Origin: Colius striatus | Lineage: Eukaryota > Chordata > Aves > Coliiformes > Coliidae | Direction of reading: 5' to 3' | Length of the DNA stretch: 64,000 nt | NCBI RefSeq assembly: GCF_028858725.1 | Contig: NC_084771.1 | Coordinates: forward strand, 2,570,915 to 2,634,914 | Part shown: piece after piece, positions 10,914 through 24,300 of the stretch | Layout: every line of letters starts with the position of its first letter | Position numbering within the stretch: position 1 is the first letter of the stretch | Position numbers and translations under genes: made by a program | The notes under the pieces: generated by a model | Told to the model about the DNA's origin: nothing | Seen by the model: only the letters and a program-made list of their open reading frames with translations | Databases searched by the model: none

Positions 10914-13900
10914 TCTGGTTGTTCTCTAGGGTCCCAGGAATCCTCAAATTCAGATCCTTCTGGGACTTCCTCTGTATTCCAAATAGCTTTGTCATTTCCA
11001 GGTTTCACTTGGAAAGTATCTGCAAGTGATGAGAAAAATCATCCTGTCATAGACTGGAATGTCTCTGATCCTTTAGGTTTGCTGAAAACTTCAGCTTTTC
11101 CTAGGCTTCAGAAAAAAGCCTTTGTACTAAAAGCATTCTAGTTAATGCCCACAGTCTCCTTCAGCTCAGAATGCAGAAGGAAGACAGAATGTTTTCCTTT
11201 CCTTTAAGTCTGCTTTATCCAACCTCCATGTCAAGGAAATCCCCCTTTCAGGCATAAAATATCTAGCACTTCAAAAATGGGTGAAGTGTAGCAGTGTGAA
11301 ATATTAATCCTCCCCAAGCCCCTCAACATGAGATTTTTATGTGGGCAGAGTCATTTACAAAAGGACCTCCTTTCTCACACAGAAATCCAGCTCTTCCCCT
11401 TAATTATTGAGCACAGACCAGATAAGGTACAGAAGACACATGACAGCTCACAGGCAGGATACCCTGGTTTATGCCTGTCCTACATGGAAAGGTAAGCTGG
11501 TAAATCTCCAGCTTGAAGGTTTTTATAGTAAGAATCTCTGGCTATTGTTGGAATCCCAAGCAAAACTACTCTATTTGTTATATTTGCAACAGTTCCTTTG
11601 CTGCTACAGTCATCCTAGTCCTTGCTGGCCTTTCTTACAGCTCATAACTAAGCTCCAGGAACAACTTTACATTTACTGTGCCAAGGCTAAACTTGTCTTC
11701 TTTTCTTTCCTGAGTATGATTCACACCAGTTTAGGAAGCCTGAACATATCTGTTCTCACTGTCTGAGAGTCTGCTTTTCCACATAGTGCCAGAACACCTG
11801 TGGTCAGGTAAAGTCTGGAATTGTCCAGTGTTTCCAGGCAAAGAAGTAGGTGCAGGAACTGAAAAATGTCTCTTGGACTGTTGAGGGCAGCACTGAACAA
11901 AGCTCTTGTTTCTAGATGTGGTCTAAATAGGGTTGTGACACTTCAGTGAGGGAGCATGGCACAACTGTGCTTCACAACACACTCTCTAGCTCTTCCTCAT
12001 CATAGGCATAGGCTCAAATCCACACAGTCGACTCCATGAAGACCCCTTCAGGTGAGTACCTAGAAGTCCATCTTCCTTGTTTGCTCTGAGTGAGCACTAA
12101 CATCTCCATGTGGAGCTTTTGGCTGCTCAGTTATGATTCCCCTCAGCCCATGTCCAGGCTGTGCTCTGTACTCTCTTTCTCATCATCACTGGAGGCTGCT
12201 GTGATCTGGAGTTACCTTTTCTGTGTGTTTTTGTGGGGGTTATTTTGCAGCTAAACTTTCAGGACCAGAAGAATTTTACAGTGTAAAATGTAATGCTGTT
12301 TCCATCTTGGAGGTCAATGACCTCTCTCTGACTCAAGCAAACCCTATTACTGGTAACTTACTACAGCTGTTACAGTCTGCTACCATGGCACTGAACATTA
12401 AACCACACAGACACTCCTCCTTACCAGTGGTCTCTCTCTTTCCTGGTCCAATAGTCCCAGGAGTCATGGCATTAACTGAACAGTGAGGCTGAGGAAAAAA
12501 AGGCAAATGCAGCTTCAATTAACTACATAAAGCCCAGCTCAGTAACAATTATGTCAATAAATACCAAATAAGGTCAAACAAATCCCTGCTAGGATCCACT
12601 GAACCTTCTTTCCTTGTCACACTCACCCAGCAGAAAGTGACCTTGCCCCAGTGGGTTTGAGCAGTACTCCCCAAAGCCCTGTGTTACAGACAGCTGTGCT
12701 TTCTGAGCATTAGCTTCCACAGCACTCTGGCAAAAACTTCCATGCTTTGCCTGCCAGGAAGCTGAGGGTGCTACAGGTTTCCTTTTGACAGTCAAGGTCA
12801 TATGAGGCAACAACATTTCCCTCTAATTATGAATCAATTTAGTGCTAATAGGCCTATGTGAGGCATTCCTCTATATGTGAAGATCCCTTTGGTTTGATAA
12901 CAGTGCCTCACATGCACAGAACATTCAATTAAATCAAAATAAAGATTTCCATTTCCCCAGATTGACTCAGACTTAATTGCCATCCCTTGTGGCAGTTTGC
13001 CATTGCTGTCTCTGAAGTGTCACTCATTTCATTAATAAGATGTAAACAAATTCTTTCAAAATCAGGATGTTGACTGCAAAGATGTACAGCAATAATGCCA
13101 CTTTTAAAAGGCAGCCAGCAAGCAGCTAAAGTGTAGCTGGAGTGTGAAGGATCACATCTACCCCCTACTGAAAGGAAACTTCAAGGCATATGAACCCCTT
13201 TGATGCCCAACATTCCCATCTTTACCAATACTTGCCCACAGCTGCTGGGGCAGCCAGATGGCTCTTTGCTGAGTGCATTAGAGGAACACTGAGGAGTTTG
13301 CAGTTTTTGTTATCCATGTCATAACATGACTTGTTCAAACTCTTAAGAGACCTGGCAGTCTCTGAGCCTTCACAGAGGCCCTCTACATTGTGTTTGTCAG
13401 CACCTCTGGCCCTCCTGGGCTATTCCTCCCATGCAGGCCTTGAGAAAAGCAGCAGCTGCATGGTTTCCAAAAGCTGTGATTTTCACCTAGTCCTGAGGTG
13501 AATGGATAGAGAAGGGAAAGATGCTTCTCTCATCAGTGATTCAGACCACTCACCTTCAAATGATTACCCACCCTTTCCTATTCTACAATCACCAACATAT
13601 CTATTGTACTTCAATGACCAATTATCTCTACAGTCCTTCAACGCCTGGCACACAGAATGAGTTCACTTGGCTGCCTCTGGCTATTTTAGTCTTTACTCAG
13701 AAGTTGAGCAGCAACTTTTTTCCCTCCACATGCAGCATTCAGCTGCAATTGCCTTCACCTCCAGCAGACTTCAGGGAGAAGCAGGGGGAAGTGTAAAGTA
13801 TCTAAAGCTCTTTCAAGTACAAGTTCTCACTTCTTTCAAGCTGAAAAACTAAATCTCCCTCCCATCTTGTGGTCACAATCTCTCCTTGTTTTCCTGGGGC

Positions 13901-14166
13901 ACCTTCCTATTCTCTCCCTTAAGAGCTTGTGACACTGTGTTTCTGTGTTTCAAGTCAGTCCAAGACCTTCAAAGTTCCTTTTCACACACTCTGGGAAAGA
14001 GAGCTTCACTTCTCCTCAGTTAATAAGGTCATGGTACAACATGTAAAAGAAGCAGTACTTCTGATGAAAGACTCACCACATGTTCATCATCATCATCATC
14101 TTCTTGAGTATCATGAAGCAGCTTGGCAAGCAACTGCAGAGAAGGGCCTGAGGAAAGACTGTCCAT
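10914..14166 (-). CDS. DNAAF6: DNAAF6 (PIH1D3) N-terminal coding exons; 3' exons not found
   Basis: Three coding exons on the minus strand: 14077-14166 (ATG at 14166-14164, within an exon whose acceptor puts its start at 14174), 12425-12488 and 10914-11019. Donors are GTGAGT, GTAAGG and GTAAGT, and phases run 0, 1, 2 without error. The peptide begins MDSLSSGPSLQLLAKLLHD, then an acidic DDDDDEH run, then VNAMTPGTIGPGK, then IWNTEEVPEGSEFEDSWD. These match the human DNAAF6 blocks EALSKLLNPEEEDD, IGAMGPGNIGPP and IWNSEEIPEGAEYDDMWD. DNAAF6 is a cytoplasmic PIH-family co-chaperone needed to preassemble axonemal dynein arms. The remaining two thirds, including the CS-like domain, is not visible between here and 9.45 kb. 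It may lie beyond the window with the MROH gene nested in an intron, or it may be lost. Divergent from NUP62, as in human with NUP62CL. Confidence 0.82.
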
Positions 14167-14349
14167 ATCAATACCTGCCACTCACCTATGCACCAAAAAA
14201 CAAGTGACATGTGAAGAAGGAACAAAATGTGTCCTGTACAACTTGGAAAGCACAATTTTCCTACTGGGTGTTCTACAAAGGATAAAGTTCAGCCAAACTT
14301 TTACATGCATGATGTTAAAACATATAGAACAGAACATACTCCACCTTTC

Positions 14350-14530
14350 CTAGAATCACAGAGTGGTCTCAGCTGGAAGGGATCTTTCAGCCCATGGGGT
14401 GCAGCCTCTGTCCCAGCCCCATCACCCACCAGCCCATTGCCCTCAGTGCAACAGCCACCCAGCTCTGAAACCCCTCCAGGGACGGTGACTCCAGCAGCTC
14501 CCCGGGCAGCCCCTTCCAATGCCTCAGCTT
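14350..14530 (-). mobile_element. CR1 LINE 3' end (short)
   Basis: Starts with the reversed CR1 tail TAGAATCACAGAGTGGT and continues through the GGAAGGGATC and CTCCAGGGACGGTGACTCCA blocks typical of an older CR1 subfamily. It lies just upstream of the CpG island. Confidence 0.75.
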
Positions 14531-14589
14531 ATAGACTCTTTAGCACTATTGCAATCGCAGCCCAAGCCTCACAGCGGCCACCGAGCTAA

Positions 14590-15340
14590 CAGCAGGCCCC
14601 ACCTCCACACGCATCTGTAGCCACCGCAGCCACAGCGAGGGCAGCGGGTCGCCTCGGCCCAGCGCTGCCCCCGAGGGCCCGGGCAGGCGTTCGCGCACGG
14701 GTTGTGTGCCCAGCCGCGGGGGGACGGACACGCCGCGGCTCTCGACCCCGCGCCCCGCTCCGCGCCGCTCCAGCCGCCGCCAGGCCCCGGCCCAGCCGCC
14801 GCCGCGTCCGCGTCGCCACGGCAACGGGGAACCGCCGCCCCTCGCGCCTCGCCTTGACGTCACCAGCCAATCCGACCGGGCTTACCGGGAGTGGCGGCTG
14901 GAGCGGCCAATGACTGCTGAGGGCGGGGAAAACGCGGCCGGTGGTTGGCCGGCGAGGGAGGGGGCGGTGCTTTGCTGGGCCGCGCGCGGGGCGGTTGGGT
15001 TTCCGCTTCCGGCCGGGGCTGGGCCTGGCTCCGGGGCTGGGGCTCCGTCCCGCAGCAGCCATGAGCTTCGGCTTCGGGTCGGGCGCGGCGGGCAGCGGCT
15101 TCGGTTTGGGCACACCGAAGACGACCGGCACCACGGCCACGACGGGCTTCTCGTTCTCCACGCCCGCCGCTTCGGGGGGCTTCAGCTTCGGCAGCACGGC
15201 CCAGACGCCGGCCAGCAGCCAGCCCTTCTCCTTCAGCAAGCCGGCCGCCGCCACGCAGCCCCCCAGCTTCAGCTTCGGGACGCCGACCACGGCGACTGCG
15301 GCTCCCACAACCACCGTGTTCCCTCTGGGGTGAGGGGCGC
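14590..15340. promoter_or_regulatory. CpG-island divergent promoter of NUP62 (+) and DNAAF6 (-)
   Basis: CpG-dense block covering the 5' end of NUP62. It contains a full cAMP-response element TGACGTCA at 14855-14862, CCAAT boxes at 14867-14871 and 14907-14911, and an ETS-type CTTCCGG at 15006-15012. No TATA box is evident. On the minus strand a GTAAGC donor-like site sits at 14886-14881 and could end an untranslated DNAAF6 first exon. Divergent use is inferred from the head-to-head genes. Confidence 0.65.
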
Positions 15341-18300
15341 GGGGCCGGCGGGCCCCGGGGAGGGGGTGCTGGGCGGCCCTGGGCGCTGGGGAGCACTGGC
15401 AGGGGCTGCCCAGATGGGCTGTGGAGGCTCCTTCTCTAGAGACATTCCAACCCAGCTGGAGGAGTTCCTGAGTGCCCTGCTCTAGGTGGTGCTGCCCTGG
15501 CAGGGGGGTTGCACTGACTGAGCTCTCCAGGGGCTGCCCAGATGGGCTGTGGAGGCTCCTTCTCTGGAGACATCCCAACCCAGCTGGTTCCTGTGTGCCC
15601 TGCTCTAGGTGGTGCTGCCCTGGCAGGGGGGTTGCACTGGCTGAGCTTTCCAGGCCCCTCCCAGCCCTTGAGACTCTGTGTTTCTGTGGGCGATGCCCCT
15701 GGGAAGTGCAAGTAATTACTGCAAGTAATTCTCAGGCAGCAAACCCCTTACTCTTGTGCCCCAATTGACTGGAGCACTCTGGGAAGCATCTTTAGTGCAA
15801 TGTGTTTGTGTCAGTGCTGCCTTTTTTCAGATGGGCATCGAGAATGAGCTGTTTCACATTTTGGTCTGTAATTGGGGTATGGATGCTTGCATGAAGAAAT
15901 GATACAGCTTTGTGTCTCAGCATGAAACATCTTGTCCTTTGATCCAAATGTGGAGCACTCAGAATGTTTCTTCAGCCAAGTAGGACCATTTTGTCCTTGG
16001 GAGGGACTGTAAGCTTGGAAGTGATTCTTCCAACCTGCTGTTGTTGAAGCTTGCCAGATGGGAGCATTGGGAAGGGAGCTGCAGTGGGGACTGGCACTAA
16101 GAGTTAGTTGAAAAATATAGTCTTATATAGAAGAAGTGCAAAAGGGGATGTGAGAGCTGAGAGAGTAAGCAACTTCACTTACACTGCTATAAATGTCTTC
16201 TGGTGCCTGGCTGGGTGAAGGTAATTTAAGAGGGAGTTAGTATAAAGAGACTGAAGAGGACTTCAGATGACAAGGGTTGTGGTGTAGACATTGCCAAACT
16301 TGCAACACACCCCTGACTGAGTGCATGGCCTTGGGAAGGGTGATTTCTGCTGGCAGCAAACTGTTAGAAAGCCTTGAAATTGAGTAGATATTCATCTCCA
16401 ACAGATTGGCTTCTTTTCTTCTCTAGGATGAATGCACCAAAGTTAAGCTTTGGAGGCAGTGCTGCAACACAAGCTACTGGAATCGCAGGGGGCTTTGCAT
16501 TTGGTAGGTCTGCACCAACCAGCGTGGCCTCGAGTCAAGCAGCAGCCCCTACTGGCTTTGTGTTTGGATCTGCTGGCACCACCAGCAGCAGCAGCAGCAG
16601 CACCACCACAGCTCAGTCTGGGACAACTGGAGGATTTACTTTTTCCAGTGGTAGCACAACTCAGGCTGGCACAAGCACCTTCAACATCGGCACCGCAGCT
16701 CCCCAAGCACCATCCACCGGGCTGACCTTTGGGACAGCAACTGCTGCCACCACTGCTGCCACCTTGGGAACTGCAACCCAGTCAGCAGCCCCCTTCAGCC
16801 TTGGGGGACAGACCACAGGTGAGTGCCAGGGCTTCAGATGGCTGCTGTAGTCAGGAAGCCTGTCAGCACAGAGGATAGCTGGGGATGGTGTGGAGATCCA
16901 CAGAGTCTCAAGGGCTGGAAGGGGCCTGGAGAGCTCATCCAGTGCAACTCCCCTGCCAGGGCAGCACCACCTAGAGCAGGGCACACTTGAGACATTCCAA
17001 CCCAGCTGGATGAGTTCCAGAGAAGGAGCCTCCACAGCCCATCTGGGCAGCCCCTGCCAGTGCTCCCTCACCTCAACAGGGAACAGCTTTGTCCTTGTGT
17101 CTCTTTGGAACCTCAGTTTGTTGTCTCTTGTCCTGTCACTGGCCATCCCTGAGCGCAGCCTGGCTCCAGCCTCCTCACACCCACCCTTGATGCATTTGTA
17201 ACCATGAATTAGATTCTGGAGCCTCCAGCTGCTGCTGGTGACAAATGAAGCTGCAGTTGATGGGTTTTCTGAAATGCTTGCCTGGGGTCACCTGTGATGA
17301 ATGACAACTGCTGGTGAGCCTTTGGGTTTAGAGAGTGAGGCTGAAATAGTTCTGCCAATGTGTGTAGAAAGTGCTTGTTGCATTTGAAGCCCTTCTAAAG
17401 TGTTTTGGATGGGTTTGCTGATGCAGAGGGAAGGGGCTGGCAGTGATGGGGAGGAGGTGCTGCAGGATGAGCCTGGCCCACAATGCCAAAGGTCACCTCC
17501 CTGATGGCAGGAACCTGCCTCCTCCTGCAGAGCTTTTGGTCTACTTGTTGGTGACAGTGCCTGCCTTGGAGGGAAGGTCAGCAGCTCTGGGGCAGGGTGA
17601 TGCTTGTCTGTGTCAGCATTATTCTTGGAAATCTTTTTTACACAATGCCTGTGTTAGCTCCAGTTCATTTCTGGGACAGTACAAGAGTACTTACCACACC
17701 AGCTCCAGAGGGAACTGCTGCAGAGAGGCCAGTGCAGGGCCACCCAGATGCTCGGGACTGGAGCATCTTCCTCGTGAGGAACGGCTGCGGGCCCTGGGGC
17801 TGTTCAGGCTGGAGAAGAGGAGACTGAGGGGGCAGCTCATTCATAGTTCCAAATCTCTCACTGGTGGGTGAGTGCTTGGGGCAGCACTTTCCTTCTGTTG
17901 TATCCAGTGCCAGGACAAGGGGTGATGGGATGAAGCTGCAACACAAACAGTTCCATTGAAACATAAGGAGAAAGTGTTTCAGTGCTGAGGTGAGGGAGCC
18001 CTGGCCCAGGCTGCCCAGGGAGGGTGTGGAGGCTCCTGCTCTGGAGCTCTTCAAGACCCTCCTGGCCATGTTCCTGTGTGAGCTGATGTAGGTGGGAGCT
18101 GCTTTGGCAGGGGCTTGGGCTGGATGAGCTCTAAAGGTCCCTTCCAACCCCCACCATGCTGTGAGTCTATGACTGAATAACATTGTTTTTCTTATACTCC
18201 TACCCCTTCTACCTTGACTGTTGTGATCAGCAGAACCCACAGTGTCTCTGTAGTAAAACAACTGTAATTTCCATTTCCTTCTGCTTGTTGCAGGTCTAAG

Positions 18301-21300
18301 CTTTGGATCATTGACTTCAACAGCAGCCACTAGTGCACCCACAGCAACGCTGACTGCCAGTACCAGCCAGGGACCTACTCTGGCCTTTGGAAGCAAACCT
18401 GGAGGTAGGAAATTGTTTCAGGAAATAATTACTTGAGACTTGGTGAATCTGCTGTCCTTCTGGGAATAGTTTTCTAAGCTGGAGTCTGGTAATGAGCTAG
18501 AAGTGCTTGTGAATTTGCAAGAGCATCAGTGATCTGTGGCAGTTCATACAGCCATTCACCTGAGCATCCCATGCTTTTGATTGTGTTCCCTGTGCCTTGT
18601 TCTCTTCTGTAATTCTTGCTTGAGTGCAGTGGGAAGGAGCCAGGGGTTTCAGGGGTACACTGTAATAAAGATAAGCCTGAAGTAGAAAACGAGGAGGAGT
18701 AGTTTGAAGCCCTTCCATCCTCAAAAGCCTGGTGGAAATGGGCAGATGTGTGTCCCCTCCTCAGCACGCCTCTTCTGAAATGGGTGAGAGCTTGCTGTGG
18801 TCTGGTTGTACAAGGTAGATGCTTTTTCTTTTTGCAGTAACATCCACAGCTGCCACAACTGCAGCCACCACCACAACCTCCATTCTTGGCACAACAGGGC
18901 CTACCCTGTTTTCATCTATAGTGAGTTCTTCAGCACCGACGTCGTCTACCGCCACAGGCCTCTCACGTAAGTCACAACATGCAGGTTTCATCTGTTAGGG
19001 GAATAAATGAGCAGCATGGTTGGTGGCAGCTGGTAGTGGTGGAGCTGTAGATGCTGGGGTAATAGAGAATTCAGAAGACCAGCTCTTCTCACTGTTTGCC
19101 ACCTCCCCTCTTTGCAAACTGTCTTCAAAGGTGAGGCGTGAGAGTTTTGTTTAAGCTCAAGCACACTTTAGATTCAGAGTGGGCAAGCAACACAGGGCAC
19201 TTTTAGCTGTTTTGGTGTTTCTCTGGGTAGTACCACCACAAATTAGCTTTCTAGTGGTGTTTTAGCTACTGTCTTGTTTTAGCTACTTGTCCTTGAGTCT
19301 GGTTATGTCAGTCCTTGACTCTTGCATTAAGTGTTTGCACGTCTTTACAGTGGCCTGGGATGGTAGAGATGCAGGGTGCCAAAAACAAATATTCCCACTA
19401 CTATGTGCTTGCAAGTTTCCCTGCTAATAACTGGCAAGTTTCCTCTTGCAAAATGAGTTTCATGGCAGCAAGTAGTGTCAGTTTTCTGATAGCTTTAAAG
19501 GCAGTAGCCCAGGTTTGAAGACAGTCCTAACAGCTCCCTTTCTGAGTCTTCAGTGAGGCATTAACACTTCAGTTTCTTTTGATTATGGAAACTAGCTACA
19601 GCCAGTGTTGCTCTTTACCAGGGTTAATGCTACTGTTCCATACACCATGCTGTCCTACCCCTACCTCTAAGAATTTAGGCAGCTGCTCCCAAGGCCCTTC
19701 ACAAGTTTTATGTTAAAGCCATGCTGATTATGTTTAGCTGATGAGCTGCTGCAGTTTGTAGATGCCACGTGCAGCAGTTTAATAACTTCTGTTTTGCCTA
19801 GCACTGCAGCACTTGCATTGCTACTCTAATTCCAAAACTGACCTTAATCTTAGTGTTTAAGAATGCTTTTAAGCAAGTGGGTGTTCTCTGTTTATCGGGG
19901 TATCTGAAATTTGTTGTTAGATGCTAATAGGGGGGTTGTTCCCAGGCAGCTGAGATGTGACCAGGGTGTTTCCTGTAGTATGTGCAATGGTATTGCTTTA
20001 GCTGTAGGCTTGTGCAGAGATTGCCTTTGCTGCCTGACAGTGTCCAGAAACCTTGGCTTCTCTTAGCATTTGATAGCAGTTAAATGTTAGATAATTCCAA
20101 ACAGGTAAAGAGAAGCAATGGTAGCTTGGCACCAGGGTTGATAAAGTTGCCTGGAAGAATAACAATGATCCTCCTTAACACAAATACAGAGCAGACAGAG
20201 ATGGGTGAGCAGGCAAGGGTAGAGCTTTTCAATGGGATGCTGTGTTTAATGGGTTATGCAAACTCTTAATATTGTCTTCTGTTTCCAGTTACTGCCCCTT
20301 CCACTGGGACAGCCAGTCTTGGATCACTTGGCTTTGGACTGAAGGTTCCTGGAACAACAGCTGGTACAACAAGCACTGCCACTAGTAAGAACTAGATGCT
20401 GCAAGTAGCTGAAGAGAAGGGAGCTCCACTAATGGGGCCACACTAATGTAGCAGTGCAGCAGTTCTAATTTCCAATGCTCTCCACATCTTTCCCTGATCC
20501 TCTTTTCCCATCTCCCCAAAGGCACAGTTACCTATGACTTCTGAGAGCCTGGCCACACACAGCAAAGGGACTGGGTTGAAGGAAGGCCCCTGGGCTTTGA
20601 TGTTTAATCTGGATCAAGTCAACTAAATAGATTGACTGCCCCTGTTCTGGCCTGCCTGTGTAGTACAGAATTGCCCTGATGGATGAGGGAGAGGTGTGCA
20701 GATGGGGGAAGGGAGAGGGACTTTTAGGGAGAGAGGTTTTATGATTCAGTTACACCCCATTCATCTGTTTCTTCCATATGATGAGTTCTGAAGTGTTGGG
20801 TTTTATTAACTCTCCTTCAAAAGCAAACAAAGCAGAGATGAGTGCTGTTTGTGTCAGCCCTCGTGTGAAAACCTGCAGTGGAATCTGCTGCTGCACAGTG
20901 CTTGGGTTTGGGACTGCACATCCTTTCCTGCATGGGGTTACCAGTCAGTTTTCAGCATGATGACATGGCTGCTCAGCTCTCAAGGTCTTTCTCAAGCTTG
21001 TTTCTGATGTGACTGTGAAGAGTTCGAGCTCGGTGCCTAAAAGTGCTGTGTGAGGGGCTGACAGTAGCGTCTGATGGCTGCTCTTAGTTTTGTGAAAACC
21101 TGGAGATCCCATCTCTTGCCAAGATGCAGGAGAGGAACTGGGTTTGCTGGTAGTTGTTAGGTCTAATAGTAAAACATGAGACTGAGAGGGATGTGTGGGC
21201 AAATGTCCAGGGCTGCCAGTTCCTCACTTTACTGGAACTACTAGCTGGGTATGTACAGTGCACTGCCTTTGTGTCAAGGTGCCCTTCATTCCCTTCCTGG

Positions 21301-24300
21301 CAGACATAGGATTTGCTTTCTGTGTAAGGGACCTATTTGAGTTCGTATTGCCCAGTGTTTGGAAGTGTGTGCTGGCCTGTTCTCCATGTGTTGTTAGATA
21401 GCAGATGTGTCCTGTTGCTTGACTTGCATCTCTTCTTTCAGGCACTACTACTGCTTCTGGCTTTGCTTTGAATCTTAAGCCATTAACTACAACTGGTGCC
21501 ATTGGAGCTGTGACTTCTGCAGCTGCCATCACCACCACCACAGCCAGCAGGTGAGTGTGTTCCAGCCAGCCCCTGCCTCTTTGGAGGAGAAGCTGTTATT
21601 AGTGATGGGATCCTGGGGGAGAAGCAGGGATCTTGTCACCTTTATAGTTTGGTGTTTGATCTTTTTGCCTTTGTGGCACTTCCTCCCAGTGCCCCTCCAG
21701 TGATGACTTATGCCCAGCTGGAGAGTTTGATAAACAAGTGGAGCCTGGAACTGGAAGACCAAGAGAAACACTTCCTCCACCAAGCCACACAAGTGAACGC
21801 CTGGGATCGGACGCTGATAGAGAATGGAGAGAAGGTCAGGCAATGTCCAGAGGAACCTGATTTTGCTTGCTTACATCCTTAAAGGCCATCAGGGTTAGAG
21901 ATGCAACATCTAGTGGGACTTTCCCATCTGTATTTTACAAGCAGAATTGGATCTGTGTGCTTTTAAAAGACTCGCTTGTGTGTCTGTACTGGGCTACAGG
22001 CACTGAAACTTGGAAGTCTGTTCTGTGAGCTTACACCATGCTAACAACTTCCCTTAGGGTGGAGCTTTCAAAGCCAAACTTCCACTGTTCCATTTCTGGT
22101 CTGGAGATCTTTATGGAACCATTTCTTGTGTCTGGTAGACGTTGGTATGGTGCTGGCTTCCTGTTCCACCACTCTCACGAGTTCACTTTGGAGTTTCACA
22201 ATGTAATTAAGTGTCTTGTGTTTCCAGATTACTTCATTACACAGAGAAGTAGAGAAAGTGAAACTTGATCAGAAGAGGTATGAAACTATGAACACTTGAT
22301 GGTATTGTTTGCTTTTTGCATGCTCCTGTGTTTGTGGTGTGGCAGATGTAGAGCTCACAGAACTTTTGAGTTGAGTAGTTAATGTTTTTCCTTTTCAGAC
22401 TGGATCAGGAGCTAGACTTCATTCTGTCACAGCAGAAAGAGCTTGAAGACTTGTTGACCCCTCTGGAGGAGTCTGTGAAGGAACAGAGTGGGACCATCTA
22501 CTTGCAGCATGCGGATGAAGAACGGGAGAGGACGTAAGGCAGGAAGCTCCTTGGAGCGTGTGATGAGCAGGCTGATGTGGTGGGGATCAGTCAGCAAGAA
22601 GCAGTGTTGGGATACATAGAATCATAGAATGGTAGGGGTTGGAAGGGACCTTTAGAGATCATCTAGTCCAACCCCCCTGCAGAAGCAGGTCAACCTAGAT
22701 CAGGTCACACAGGAACATGTCCAGGCGGGTCTTGAAGACCTCCAAGGAAGGAGCCTGCACAACCCCTCTGGGCAGCCTGTTCCACTGCTCTGTGCAGTAT
22801 TGATCCATCAATGGCCTTTGTCAAATATGTAATCCTGTTTTATGCATGGCAACTTAGATTTTATGCATTAGAAACAGGGGAGTGGTGACTGGAAACCCTC
22901 GAGTGGGCATGAAGAGCTCTTTAGCTGTTGGGTCTAAAATGGTCTCAGAAAACTGGTGATTATTTAGCTGGTGTGACTGGGAGTGGGTTTGCTGAAGTAC
23001 AATATTCTGCCCTTTGTTCCCACATGTTGTGCAGCTTTAAACTGGCTGAAAATATCGATGCTCAGTTGAAGCGGATGGCACAAGACCTGAAGGACATCAC
23101 TGAGCACCTGAACACATCCCGAGGCCCAGCAGACACCAGTGACCCGGTAAACACCACCTTTCCTTGTTTGTTGGTAGGAGACAGAGGATATTGAAACAGT
23201 TCTAACTCTTCCATTTGTCTGAATGGAATGCATGGTGAATGCTGCTTGTAGCTTTAACCTTGGAGGAGTAGTTTGTCCCTGAGTTGGATCTCTTCTGGGT
23301 AAAACTACTCTGACACAATCCAGGCTGACTCACCTACTTGCTCTGCACTCCTCTTAAGAGTTTTCAAGGTCTTTCGTTCTGGTGTGAACTCTGGTTATTT
23401 GCTTGTCTAATTTTACCCTGGATTACAACTTGTTTTAGAGGCCTGTCTCAATGTTGATGTGGTTACCTCCTCCACTGCCTGCATCTTTCTGGGGCAAACC
23501 TAAATCTTGTTCAGGGTGCCATCTGTAGCAGCTGATCCTTTTTCCTCACACTGCTTTTGTATCCTCATGAAAACAAGATCTGAATTACCAGCTCTTTCTG
23601 ATTATGTATTAAATGGATCTCAATATTCCTTGAGGGTTTACTGAGAAGCTCTTTTTCAGACACAATTTCCCTTCAGTGTTGCAGACTTGATTCTGGTTTT
23701 TTCCCCATTCCTTTTTGCTTTTGCCACCTCAAGCCCAAGATGATTAATGTGGTGATGGTTCCTATGTCTGAATTGGAATTAGCCTAAAGCCACAGGTGTG
23801 TGCTCTAAGCCAGTCTGTTTTCTTGATGGTAAAGAGAAGCAAAGCAACACAGTTGCTGCACACTTCCCTGGGAAGGTGGCTGCTCAGTGAGTGGAGCTGT
23901 ACATATGAGAGATCTGATTGCATCACATTCCAAAGGCAGGGACAGGCAGGCTGGCTTTTACTGCTTTTAGATTTTATGTAGTGTAACAAAGGACTTGTAC
24001 CTTCTCTTTCTCTTCAGCTTCAGCAGATCTGTAAAATCTTGAATGCTCACATGGATTCACTGCAGTGGATTGACCAGAACTCAGGTGAGTGTCATCCTGC
24101 AGCTCTTGGGGAATGTAAATAGAAGGTAGCATGTGTTTGAAGTGGGTTTGGAATGTGAAGGAGTTTCTGAAGATCCCTGAGGAGTCTTCTCCTCACCTCC
24201 AATGACACTGTCCTTTCTGTGCTCAAAATCTCTTGATGTGCATTAAAGGCCTCTGCTGAGAAGTAATTCCTGGCAACTGCTACTGTTTCACAAAAAGCAC

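Noticed and set aside
12589-12816. Minus-strand open frame considered as an extra DNAAF6 exon
   Set aside because: No similarity to DNAAF6 and not needed, since the exons on either side join in phase.
14586-15578. 330-residue minus-strand frame across the NUP62 first exon
   Set aside because: High GC leaves few stops. It is antisense to the FG-repeat exon and part CR1.
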